Below are positions 23,366 to 31,597 of a stretch of DNA of 64,000 nucleotides, piece after piece. Origin of the DNA: Berkiella_A sp050252335. GTDB taxonomy: Bacteria > Pseudomonadota > Gammaproteobacteria > Berkiellales > Berkiellaceae. Under the pieces are notes generated by a model. It was not told where the DNA came from, made no database searches, and saw only the letters and a program-made list of their open reading frames with translations. The position numbers and the translations under genes are program-made. The stretch lies in contig JBFWLB010000001.1 in assembly GCA_050252335.1 (NCBI GenBank), forward strand, positions 65,508 to 129,507, written 5' to 3'. Positions within the stretch are counted from its first letter, which is position 1. Every line of letters begins with the position of its first letter.

Positions 23366-24331
23366 ATGGAAAGAGATAAATATATACAGCAAATTCAAAT
23401 GATTTTAAATCAAGCAATTGAACGTGCAAAAAATAATCAAAATGGTATGCCCGCAAATTATATTCCTGAGCTTGCAAATGTGAATCCTGATCTATTATCA
23501 GGTTCTATTTTATTATCAGATGGAACACAAATATCCAGCGGAGATTATGAGCAGCATACCTTTACTTTGCAAAGTGTTGCAAAATTGATCTCGTTGATTG
23601 GTTTGATGGAAGAATATGGAGAAGAAAAGATTTTTAGTTGGATTCATGCGGAATCATCTGGGCAGCCTTTCTCTTCTATTGCACAAGTGGATAGGTATGG
23701 TGCAACACCTGTTAACCCAATGATCAATGCAGGTGCGATTGCATTGTGCAGTCATATTCCAGGCGATACACAAGAGCGATCGCAATGGTTAGATAGTTGG
23801 GCATCAAAGCTTTTTGGTAAAGAATTAAATGTGAATGGGAAAGTTTTTGCTTCAGAGCGTGCAACAGGCGATAGAAATCGTTCTATTGCCTATTTATTAA
23901 AAAGCAAAGGAGAATTGCCTTTATCGGTAGATGATACGTTGGAGACGTATTTTTATTTATGTTCATATGAGGCTGATATTCAAACCGCCGCCTATTTGCC
24001 TATGATTTTAGCCAATGGGGGGTTATTGCCAGATGGCACACGCGTTATTTCAGAAAGAACCAGTAACTGTGTGGTTTCTATTATGGCAACTTGTGGGCTT
24101 TATGATGAGTCTGGTATGCATCTTGTAAAAACAGGTATGCCTTCTAAAAGCGGTGTTTCTGGTCTTATTATTTCTCTTTCAACAGGTCGTGGTGGCATTG
24201 CAATCTGTAGTCCTCGCTTAAATGATAAAGGAGGCAGTATCAGAGGGCACGAAGTCCTGTCTCATGTTTCTCAAGCGCTTGATTGGCATTTTGCAGCGCC
24301 CTGGGGATATCTAAGAATTGAAAGTAACTGA
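23366..24331 (+). CDS. glsA: Glutaminase A
   Basis: This 321-residue serine-dependent beta-lactamase-fold enzyme converts L-glutamine to glutamate and ammonia. The catalytic SxxK is Ser70-Val-Ala-Lys73 in FTLQSVAKL. Other signatures are NPMINAGAIAL and, near the C-terminus, MPSKSGVSGLI. It may help acid tolerance or carbon supply, as in E. coli YbaS. The start is ATG 23366. Confidence 0.95.
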   Translation: MERDKYIQQIQMILNQAIERAKNNQNGMPANYIPELANVNPDLLSGSILLSDGTQISSGDYEQHTFTLQSVAKLISLIGLMEEYGEEKIFSWIHAESSGQPFSSIAQVDRYGATPVNPMINAGAIALCSHIPGDTQERSQWLDSWASKLFGKELNVNGKVFASERATGDRNRSIAYLLKSKGELPLSVDDTLETYFYLCSYEADIQTAAYLPMILANGGLLPDGTRVISERTSNCVVSIMATCGLYDESGMHLVKTGMPSKSGVSGLIISLSTGRGGIAICSPRLNDKGGSIRGHEVLSHVSQALDWHFAAPWGYLRIESN

Positions 24332-24377
24332 AAATTTGATTACAGTTAAGTAAGTTTTTTCAATCAAATGGTGCACA

Positions 24378-24845
24378 ATGTTAGACGAAGCAATGCAATT
24401 GGCTATTCAAAGCTCACGAGAGGGTATTCAAAATAATGAAGGTGGCCCCTTTGGTGCAGTCATCGTGTTGAATGATAAAGTTATCTCAGTTGCTCATAAC
24501 ACGGTACTCAAAGATTCAGATCCAACTTGCCATGCAGAAATAAATGCAATTCGTTTAGCCTGTAAACAATTAAAAACACATGTGCTTTCTGACTGTGAAC
24601 TTTATACAACGGTAGAGCCTTGTCCTATGTGTCTTGCAGCTATTTATTGGTCTAGGATCAAGAAAATATATGTAGGCGCAGATAGAACAATTGCTGCAAA
24701 GTATGGCTTTGATGATGCTTTGTTTTATGAACAGATAGCACAGCCTGTAGAGAATCGTGATGTTCCTTGTCAAATGATGTCACTGAATGCTGAGGTAGAG
24801 CCTGTTTTTCAAGAGTGGCAGAATCTAAATAGAGCCATTTATTAA
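24378..24845 (+). CDS. guaD: Guanine deaminase (CDA-type)
   Basis: This 155-residue zinc deaminase of the cytidine-deaminase superfamily has zinc ligands His52 (CHAE, with proton-shuttle Glu54) and Cys82/Cys85 (PCPMC). GGPFGAV, the C-terminal GFDDALFYEQIAQPVENR and overall length match Bacillus GuaD better than TadA. It would turn guanine into xanthine. It follows glsA by 46 bp, so both nitrogen-releasing enzymes may be co-expressed. Confidence 0.87.
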   Translation: MLDEAMQLAIQSSREGIQNNEGGPFGAVIVLNDKVISVAHNTVLKDSDPTCHAEINAIRLACKQLKTHVLSDCELYTTVEPCPMCLAAIYWSRIKKIYVGADRTIAAKYGFDDALFYEQIAQPVENRDVPCQMMSLNAEVEPVFQEWQNLNRAIY

Positions 24846-24897
24846 AACTATCAGATATCTTGTAAATTATAAAATGAGTCATTTAGGGATTTGATGC

Positions 24898-26067
24898 ATG
24901 CTAGCGTATCTCCGAAATTTTTTTAAATGGGAGGCTGTCGGTGGCGTGCTGCTCGCTTTTGCAACAGTGATTGCGCTATTCGTTGCAAACTCTCCTTTCA
25001 ATGAAGCATATGTTCAGTTTTTTCAATTGCCTGTCGTCGTTAAAATAGGTGACTTTGGATTAGATAAGTCGCTTTTGTTATGGATTAATGATGGCCTTAT
25101 GGCGATTTTCTTTTTGCTCGTAGGACTAGAGCTAAAAAGAGAATGGTTAGAGGGTGAATTATCGAATGCAAAAAGTCGAGTCTTGCCTGGTATTGCTGCG
25201 CTTTTTGGTATGATTGTTCCTGCGCTGTTTTATGTTTTTTTCACGCAAGATGATCCTACGCGTATGAGAGGGTGGGCGATTCCTGCAGCTACGGATATTG
25301 CTTTTGCATTGGGTGTTTTATCCTTGTTTGGTTCTCGCATTCCTATTGGATTGAAAATATTCTTAGTGACATTGGCCATTATCGATGATGTGGGTGCTAT
25401 TTTAATTATTGCAATTTTTTATACTTCACAACTGTCTTTGCTCGCACTTGGCTTGTCTGGCGTATTTGTTTCTGCGCTTTATCTATTGAATCGCAAAAAT
25501 ATCTATCCTGTATTCCCCTATATGCTGTTAGGTAGCGCCTTGTGGTTTTGTGTTTTGAAATCTGGCGTGCACGCGACGATTGCTGGTGTGCTATTGGCAC
25601 TTTGTATTCCTTTGCAAAGTACTGCTCAATCGATATCACCCTTGAAAAAATTAGAGCATGCATTGCATCCTTATGTTGTGTTTTTCATTTTGCCATTATT
25701 TGCTTTTGCCAATGCGGGAGTCTCTATTAATGTACAGGCTTTGGCTTCTCTTGGCTCTGTTTCACACGGTGTAGCAAGTGGTTTATTATTAGGGAAGCCT
25801 ATAGGGGTTTTGCTGGGAACATGGCTTGGGATAGTGCTGTTTAAAGCAAAACTTCCGAATGGTGTGAATCTACGATTACTGCTTGGGATGGCATTTCTTT
25901 GTGGTATTGGATTTACCATGAGCTTGTTTATTAGTATTCTTGCTTTTGATTCGAATCATCTACAATTAGCTGCAGAAAGTCGATTATCAATATTATTAGC
26001 CTCGGCGACAGCTGCGTGTATTGGTGCTTTGCTAATATATTGGGAGACACGTTCAAGAGAGATTTGA
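24898..26067 (+). CDS. nhaA: Na+/H+ antiporter NhaA
   Basis: This 389-residue twelve-span antiporter exports Na+ in exchange for protons and regulates pH. The ion-binding residues fall at the same numbers as in E. coli: Asp133 (AATDIAFALG), Asp163 and Asp164 (IIDDVGAIL). WINDGLMAIFFLLVGLELKRE is another family mark. The ATG 24898 follows AGGGA. The upstream gene guaD ends 52 bp earlier. Confidence 0.97.
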   Translation: MLAYLRNFFKWEAVGGVLLAFATVIALFVANSPFNEAYVQFFQLPVVVKIGDFGLDKSLLLWINDGLMAIFFLLVGLELKREWLEGELSNAKSRVLPGIAALFGMIVPALFYVFFTQDDPTRMRGWAIPAATDIAFALGVLSLFGSRIPIGLKIFLVTLAIIDDVGAILIIAIFYTSQLSLLALGLSGVFVSALYLLNRKNIYPVFPYMLLGSALWFCVLKSGVHATIAGVLLALCIPLQSTAQSISPLKKLEHALHPYVVFFILPLFAFANAGVSINVQALASLGSVSHGVASGLLLGKPIGVLLGTWLGIVLFKAKLPNGVNLRLLLGMAFLCGIGFTMSLFISILAFDSNHLQLAAESRLSILLASATAACIGALLIYWETRSREI

Positions 26068-26068
26068 A

Positions 26069-26100
26069 GTGTGCGTTAAAAAAGAAATTCTAGCGCACAC
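26069..26100. terminator. Hairpin between nhaA and the EamA gene
   Basis: GTGTGCGTTA and TAGCGCACAC pair (with one G-T wobble) around a 12-base loop. It lies two bases after the nhaA stop and seven before the end of the convergent transporter gene. Confidence 0.6.
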
Positions 26101-26107
26101 GCAATGC

Positions 26108-27046
26108 TTATGAATTGGCTTCTCTGCCTTCAATGGGGGCATCGAAATTGGTTTGTAGCTCTTCTTGATAAAATAAGACGAGGCCGATAGAAAAAATAAT
26201 CATAGAGCCGAAATAATGCCAGGTAATGGTTTCGTTAAGGAAATACCATCCAAAAAAGGTTGCAAACAGTGGTGTAACCAATCCCGCTAATGCCATGAAA
26301 GTAGCGGTAAAGCGCTTTAGTAGATAACCATATAGATTGTAGCAGATGATATTTGAGATAAGTGTCATCCATAATGCGCATTCAATATAAGCGGCATATT
26401 GCCCATTAATGACGGGAACAGGAGACCACGTTTCACCACTTAAATAAGAGTGAAAGAGGGCAAAAGTGCCACCGATCACCATGGCAAAGCCATTGGCTAA
26501 GATGGGTGAATGCTTAAAATCATTAATAATTTTCTTCAGCAAAATCCAACCATAAACGCTGGCAAATACGGCAATAAGCAGTGCTATTTCGCCACGAGAG
26601 AAAATAAAGATTTCTTTTGAGAAGCTTTGCATAGAGTAGTCAGCAAAGAGAATGGGTAATATACCAATAAAGCCTATGCACAGCCCAACCCATTTTTTCA
26701 AAGATAAGCGTTCTTTTAACATGAAATAAGCAAATAAAGCTGCCACATAAGGGGAAAGGCTATAGATCAGACAAGCCTTTGAAGAACTCATAAATTGCAG
26801 TCCCCAGATCTCAGCAATATTGGTAATGTAAATACTGACGAGTCCAAGTAAAAAGAGGGGCAGAATATGATTAAGCTTTAGCTTGATATTTTTGCGCTGA
26901 AGCAGAAATTGGTGGCTAAGCAGCAATATGCCCGCAAACAGCATCCTTGAGCCGATTAAAAAGAAGGGTTCTGAGTATTCAAGCGCTGATTTACTTAAGG
27001 TAAATAGGCCCGCAAATAAAGCAAATAGTACAAGCACCCAGGGCAT
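26108..27046 (-). CDS. EamA/DMT-family exporter
   Basis: This 312-residue protein has ten predicted spans in two EamA repeats (about 5-135 and 150-290). Typical pieces are SRMLFAGILLLSHQF, IYSLSPYVAALFAYFMLKERLSLKKWVGLCIGFIGI (two halves of the repeat joint) and GLVTPLFATFFGWYFLNETIT. Members export amino acids or other metabolites; the substrate is unknown. Its C-terminal tail is short and acidic. Confidence 0.87.
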   Translation of the reverse strand: MPWVLVLFALFAGLFTLSKSALEYSEPFFLIGSRMLFAGILLLSHQFLLQRKNIKLKLNHILPLFLLGLVSIYITNIAEIWGLQFMSSSKACLIYSLSPYVAALFAYFMLKERLSLKKWVGLCIGFIGILPILFADYSMQSFSKEIFIFSRGEIALLIAVFASVYGWILLKKIINDFKHSPILANGFAMVIGGTFALFHSYLSGETWSPVPVINGQYAAYIECALWMTLISNIICYNLYGYLLKRFTATFMALAGLVTPLFATFFGWYFLNETITWHYFGSMIIFSIGLVLFYQEELQTNFDAPIEGREANS

Positions 27047-27261
27047 GCTTTACCCTCCTATAGAAGTCTTCAAGTTGAAATCAAAAGTAGATATGAAAGA
27101 GACTTAACAAACCTTTAGGCAAGCTACATTCAAGCAAAGGTGAATAGTACACGCAAGGCGTGGTAATTGAAAGAAGAATACACACAATTGTGTTAATTGA
27201 CAAACATTGTTATGGCTGTCCTATATTCTGGAGTATATCTGAGAGGAGATTTTGAAAGGGG

Positions 27262-27289
27262 AAGCAAAGCGCAAATATGCGCTTTGCTT
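27262..27289. terminator. Perfect 12-bp hairpin after the PhoD-like gene
   Basis: AAGCAAAGCGCA (27262-27273) and TGCGCTTTGCTT (27278-27289) form a perfect stem with loop AATA, seven bases downstream of the stop of the minus-strand phosphatase gene. The plus-strand side is followed by ATTGTTTT. Confidence 0.75.
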
Positions 27290-27295
27290 ATTGTT

Positions 27296-29080
27296 TTAAA
27301 GCGTAGCTTTAGCACCTTTGCGCTTCTTTTCCTTTGTTTCGCTGATAATAGGCATCTCTTGCGGGCGTGATGCCTGTCTTGCTAAAGGTGTGAGCGTTTT
27401 CTCAGCCTTTGATAGATCTAAGGTTTCATCTGTAGAGGTGCGCATATATTCAGCCAGCTTGCCATGTAGATCTTCTTCTTTCTCTAAGGGGACAGGAGAA
27501 ATAGAATAAGTTGCCTCGTCGGTAAAAAACGCCTTTGATCCCTTTTTACCTACAGCAATATAGCTTGAATGTATGGTATTTGCTTTGGTATCAATTTCCA
27601 GTAAATCGATACCATATTGGCCACTGGCATAAGACTTACCCACCCAAGCTTCATCTTTGTAGGCACGCCTTTTCTTTTTACCAAGTGGCAATCTACCAAT
27701 TCCGCCAAGTAAAGGTACATCTGTGGGACTATGCAAAGGAGTATAGTAGGAGCGAACGCGACTGGCGCTGAAGCTTGCCTTCTCATCGGCAGATAATCCT
27801 TCGGGTAGTAATGGTCTGGGTAGTTGTTTTCTTTCTGCTTTTGAAATAGATTGTGGACGACCGCCTAAGGCACCACTGATAATTTGGAACATTTCTTTGC
27901 GTTCCCCTTCTTTCTCTCTTGCCAAATCAACACGTGAGCGCGCATGAATATCTGCTGAGAGAACACCATTTACATTATGATCAAAGAGCAGATTAACAAG
28001 TTTGAGCCAAGCTTGGGCATTGCCACGATGATCTTCGGCGGGTTTTTTCCCCATCACTAAAGGCAGGGGCGTGAGTACAAGTTTAACTTTTGCGGTAGAG
28101 GCGCTTAAGGTTTCTTCGAGCCATTTAAACTGTGCATCACCCAGCAGAGATTGGCCTTCTGTGTTGTAGAGACGAGTATTTAAGCACCATATTTCAATTG
28201 GACCAAATTTTGTTTTAAAAAAAGATCCGCGGTGTTGATCGGCTGCTTCTGTTGGAACAGGGAAGAATTCATTAAAGGCATTCAGTGCATTTTCAAAGGC
28301 ATGAGGATCTGCATCAACCGCTTCTTTAGAAGCATTATTACGACCTAGATCATGATCATCTAAGCCTCTTAAAGCATACATTTGCTTTAGAGCTGTGCGA
28401 ACAATTTGATGAAAATCTAAATAGAGATGATGACGAAATTCTTCCAAGGTGGTAACCATCTTTTTAGGAAGTGAATTCTCTCCATACATTAGATCGCCAC
28501 CATGAATGAAGAGATCAAGATTTTTCTGCGCTAGCATTTCGTAGATCTGAGCAGTGGTTGTGCTTTGATCCAAACTCAGTCCAAAAGCTTTAGCTAATTT
28601 ATCATCTGCTTTGATGGCTTGAATTAAGTCCATTATTTCTTGATCGGCGCCGAAGCCTATTCTGATTTTTCCTTTAAAATTATCTGTAGGTGGGGCTTTT
28701 ACAGTTACTGCCTGATGTCTGGTTGCTTTATCGTGTAAAACATTAGGGGATTCGTAGATAGCTTGTTTGGTTTTTGATTTTACTTTATAAGTAAAAGATT
28801 GATTAGGGATCAGATCTTCAATTGAAAAATGTATATGCTTGCTTGAGTTTGGGATGGCAGAATTAGATTGACTTGAATCAGAGTGTCGCTCAGGATAGGC
28901 TTCTTTTGCATCTTTCACGATACCAGGTATTTTATAAAGGCGATCCGCTATTTTTACTTCTAAATATAAGTCGTCTACCTGGACATTTTCTTCGAAAGTT
29001 ACGGCAAGTTTTGCGCTAGAGCTTTTTGTGTCCGCATGATATTGCGGTGCGCCTAAAATAAGGGTGGCAATATTGGGCAT
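27296..29080 (-). CDS. PhoD-like metallophosphatase, without a signal peptide
   Basis: This 594-residue protein has an N-terminal fibronectin-like beta domain (about 1-120), then a PhoD metallophosphatase core with HGGDLMYGEN, RGLDDHDLG, NTRLYNTEGQSLLGD, LTPLPLVMGKKP and LSADIHARSRVD, and a basic tail (KEKKRKGAK). Classical PhoD enzymes are Tat-exported phosphodiesterases; no twin-arginine signal is seen here. It may act in the cytoplasm or leave by another route. A 119-bp gap separates it from the unrecognised gene upstream. Confidence 0.82.
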   Translation of the reverse strand: MPNIATLILGAPQYHADTKSSSAKLAVTFEENVQVDDLYLEVKIADRLYKIPGIVKDAKEAYPERHSDSSQSNSAIPNSSKHIHFSIEDLIPNQSFTYKVKSKTKQAIYESPNVLHDKATRHQAVTVKAPPTDNFKGKIRIGFGADQEIMDLIQAIKADDKLAKAFGLSLDQSTTTAQIYEMLAQKNLDLFIHGGDLMYGENSLPKKMVTTLEEFRHHLYLDFHQIVRTALKQMYALRGLDDHDLGRNNASKEAVDADPHAFENALNAFNEFFPVPTEAADQHRGSFFKTKFGPIEIWCLNTRLYNTEGQSLLGDAQFKWLEETLSASTAKVKLVLTPLPLVMGKKPAEDHRGNAQAWLKLVNLLFDHNVNGVLSADIHARSRVDLAREKEGERKEMFQIISGALGGRPQSISKAERKQLPRPLLPEGLSADEKASFSASRVRSYYTPLHSPTDVPLLGGIGRLPLGKKKRRAYKDEAWVGKSYASGQYGIDLLEIDTKANTIHSSYIAVGKKGSKAFFTDEATYSISPVPLEKEEDLHGKLAEYMRTSTDETLDLSKAEKTLTPLARQASRPQEMPIISETKEKKRKGAKATL

Positions 29081-29199
29081 GAGTCAATCTCCTTTGATCT
29101 CTTTTTGAGACAGCTTCTTGTTAAATTCTAGCTTGAATGCCCTTTGATTAAATAATGAAAATTCCTCTAAAGTCAAACTGGATAAAAAATGAGTGTTCT

Positions 29200-30672
29200 T
29201 TAGCTTTGTTTAGGTTTCTTCACAATCTGTTCGGGCGTTTTATCAGCTTGTTTAGAGGGCATGGCGACCTTCTTAAGTAATTTAGAGGCTTCTGTTTTCA
29301 TATCATAGGTTTTAACAATGGCGGGTGTATGTAAGGTGGATTTTTGAGTTTCAATATGAAATTTATTATATAGCCAGGTTTTTATTTTATTCACAGTTCT
29401 TTTTATAAATGCTCTAAAAGAATGCGAAACCTCTTCTTTTTCTTTGACCTCTTCATGTAGGCGTCCTATGTTCGCGTTCACTTTTCCTAATACTTTTTTG
29501 GTCTCTTTTTGATCCTGTGCATTTAACAACATTACTCTGTGTTTTGCCATTTTCTCGATAGGTTTATCAAAAACATGTGCGGTTTCAGAATTCAGTGTTT
29601 GTAAACGACTTCTTTCTTGCTCCATATGTATTTGTATGGCACTTAATTCTCCGTCGAATAAACATTGCTCTATTTTTAAAGGCGTTCGTTTAAAGGGGGT
29701 GCTGTATTGTTCTGAAAGATGTTTGTTAGCATCTTCTACAATCTTAAGATATTGTTTTTTTATTTCTTCATAGGATTTGTTTTTCACATCCATTTTTAAA
29801 ATAGCATCAATCGCTTTATTCACCGTTTTATCGTCAGAAATAGCTTTGACGAGCTCTGCCATTTCAATGAGTCGTGTTTTTTGAGCCTCGGTTACTTGTT
29901 TTTCTGGTGGTTGATGTATAGCGCCCAGTGCGCCAAATACATTACTAATGAAATTTTGTATGTTAGATACACCAGCTGTATACCCTGTACTTTTTGCTTC
30001 TTTTATCCATGCTATCATTGTTTGTTGATCTATCCCTTCTGGGAATTCAAAGGCAGGTGGCGTTGCCATGATAGCGGTTCCTGCCATATGACCTAAGTAT
30101 CGAGCAACATAGGCATAACGACATTCTATATTGCCTAATCGTGCACCTTGTAGCATTAAGGTGGGAGTGTAGTCAGGATCAACGTGAGAGAGCTTTGTAT
30201 GCATATGATAGGCGGGGCTAAATTGCACCTCTTCTAGAGCCATCAGCACGGCTTCAATTTCTCTTTGTGATTTTTCATCAAAAACATATTTTGTTGTGAT
30301 TTCTCCACCAGCGCTCACATTGAGGTTCATATGTGTGTAACACAATAAATATAATGCTTGCTGACGCTGTAAATCATTTTCTAAATTTGAGGCGATGAGT
30401 TGTGTGATATCAGAGAGACCTGCTCTAAAATCAATATTGAATTGAGCAAAAAACTCTACCAAGGCATTCTCTACGGTTTTACAGCTTTCTATATTTTCTT
30501 TATCTTTAAAGGCGTTGAGGATATTGAAAAATTCGCCGACAATCCCTGTGTCAGCTTTTAATAGATATTCATAGGCTTCTTTTAAGCGAGTTTGACCAGC
30601 AAGATCTTCAAATAGTCCTATTGCATTTGTGTTTGCATGATGACTGTCATTTAGCTCAGAAGAACTTAGCAT
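29200..30672 (-). CDS. Unrecognised protein with coiled coil and Lys-rich tail
   Basis: This is a 490-residue, mainly helical protein that I do not recognise. The first 240 residues look globular (LCYTHMNLNVSAGGEITTKYVF, YAYVARYLGHMAGTAIMATPP). Residues about 260-420 are charged and coiled-coil-like, followed by the basic SFRAFIKRTVNKIKTWLYNKF. The last 50 residues are rich in Lys and Pro. No signal peptide or long membrane span is present. ATG 30672 has AGAG seven bases upstream; GTG 30678 is the alternative. Size, lack of relatives and the charged C-terminus recall type IV effectors, but this is speculation. Confidence 0.6.
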   Translation of the reverse strand: MLSSSELNDSHHANTNAIGLFEDLAGQTRLKEAYEYLLKADTGIVGEFFNILNAFKDKENIESCKTVENALVEFFAQFNIDFRAGLSDITQLIASNLENDLQRQQALYLLCYTHMNLNVSAGGEITTKYVFDEKSQREIEAVLMALEEVQFSPAYHMHTKLSHVDPDYTPTLMLQGARLGNIECRYAYVARYLGHMAGTAIMATPPAFEFPEGIDQQTMIAWIKEAKSTGYTAGVSNIQNFISNVFGALGAIHQPPEKQVTEAQKTRLIEMAELVKAISDDKTVNKAIDAILKMDVKNKSYEEIKKQYLKIVEDANKHLSEQYSTPFKRTPLKIEQCLFDGELSAIQIHMEQERSRLQTLNSETAHVFDKPIEKMAKHRVMLLNAQDQKETKKVLGKVNANIGRLHEEVKEKEEVSHSFRAFIKRTVNKIKTWLYNKFHIETQKSTLHTPAIVKTYDMKTEASKLLKKVAMPSKQADKTPEQIVKKPKQS

Positions 30673-30793
30673 ATACACGCTCTGTTGTTTATTGTTTTGA
30701 ATTTAGTCTGACAACAGGGAGAAAAGGTTCATAAAATAATTGGCTTGTATTAAGATGTTGAAATTCTAATCAAAAATGGCATATAGGGATAAA

Positions 30794-31183
30794 ATGCTTA
30801 ACTTCAATGTTCCTTTTCTATGGCGTGTTGTGTCTACAGGTATTGCTTCAATAAAAAGCTTGGCCAGTGTATGTGTGCACTCAAAAAGAAAAATAGAGTT
30901 AGATCGCTTGGCATATTTGGATGATACGAATCAAATCATCGCAGATCCTACCGTAGACATTGCGCAGAACAATAGTGATTTAATGAGAAATCTTAGCCAA
31001 ACGCTATTATTTGGTTTCACTGCCTATCACACATTAAACGGTCAAGAAGATCTATCGGATTGGTTGATTGCCGGTGCAGCTACAACATATTGCCTATATG
31101 AACCTACCAAAAAAGTAGTCAATCAACTCGTAGAGTCTGAAACAGCTCAAAAAATTAGCAATAAAGTATTGAGAAGATATTGA
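30794..31183 (+). CDS. Small unrecognised protein, possibly membrane-associated
   Basis: This is a 129-residue protein with no family I know. A hydrophobic stretch at about 5-30 (VPFLWRVVSTGIASIKSLASVCV) and another near 85-100 (WLIAGAATTYCLYEP) could touch a membrane; the rest is polar and helical. ATG 30794 has AGGGA upstream; ATG 30776 (six residues longer) does not. It is divergent from the unrecognised gene at 29200-30672, with about 120 bp between the starts. Confidence 0.55.
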   Translation: MLNFNVPFLWRVVSTGIASIKSLASVCVHSKRKIELDRLAYLDDTNQIIADPTVDIAQNNSDLMRNLSQTLLFGFTAYHTLNGQEDLSDWLIAGAATTYCLYEPTKKVVNQLVESETAQKISNKVLRRY

Positions 31184-31194
31184 CCCTTTGGCTT

Positions 31195-31271
31195 TGGTCG
31201 GGATGACAGGATTTGAACCTACGACCCCTGCGTCCCGAACGCAGTGCTCTACCAGGCTGAGCTACACCCCG
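31195..31271 (-). tRNA. tRNA-Pro (anticodon CGG)
   Basis: The gene spans 77 nt on the minus strand including the encoded CCA end. The acceptor stem is CGGGGTG/CATCCCG with a G-T pair. The D-arm contains AGCTC..GAGC, the anticodon stem CTGCG/CGCAG encloses loop TTCGGGA (anticodon CGG, reading CCG), and the T-loop is GGTTCAAATCC. It is read away from ispB. Confidence 0.95.
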
Positions 31272-31300
31272 TTTCTGCTCTTTGTGCTTTTGCTTTATGC

Positions 31301-31376
31301 TGCGTTGTCTTCGTAGTCTCGCAATCCTCATGTACTCGTGTACATTCCGGTTGCTCGCTACTTGACGTCTTGCCTA
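31301..31376. repeat. Dispersed palindromic repeat, copy 4
   Basis: The unit carries the core CTCGCAATCCTCATGTACT ... GTACATTCCGGTTGCTC and ends in TTGCCTAA, like the copy at 5039-5122. A 20-bp sequence TTTGTGYTTTTGCTTTATGC precedes it at 31281-31300 and precedes the next copy at 31403-31422, so the two sit in a partial tandem duplication of about 122 bp. It immediately follows the 5' end of the tRNA gene. Confidence 0.75.
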
Positions 31377-31430
31377 AAACAAAACCACTTCGAGCAATTC
31401 ATTTTGTGTTTTTGCTTTATGCCGCGCGCC

Positions 31431-31548
31431 CTTCACATATGAATCATCGGGGTTGTTGCCTGCGCTCTCTCGCAATCCTCATGTACTCTTGTGTACATTC
31501 CGGTTGCTCAAAGCTTGGCGCCTACCCGATAAATCATATGTTGTGGGC
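31431..31548. repeat. Dispersed palindromic repeat, copy 5
   Basis: The left end CTTCACATATGAATCATCGG and the right end CGATAAATCATATGTTGTGGG are inverted versions of each other and correspond to the ends of copies 2 and 3. The centre holds CTCGCAATCCTCATGTAC and GTACATTCCGGTTGCTC. It thereby links the short (5039) and long (9060, 14887) forms into one family. Confidence 0.75.
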
Positions 31549-31555
31549 ATCATTC

Positions 31556-31590
31556 CGCAATCTCCACGTACTTGTGTACACTCCGGTTGC
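31556..31590. repeat. Dispersed palindromic repeat, copy 6 (core only)
   Basis: The core CGCAATCTCCACGTAC ... GTACACTCCGGTTGC is present without the outer arms. It ends eight bases before the stop of the convergent ispB gene and could act as its terminator hairpin. Confidence 0.6.
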
Positions 31591-31597
31591 TTCACTA

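Noticed and set aside
31281..31592. CRISPR-like array
   Set aside because: Only two to three units of unequal length with palindromic cores and no constant repeat/spacer pattern; no cas genes nearby.
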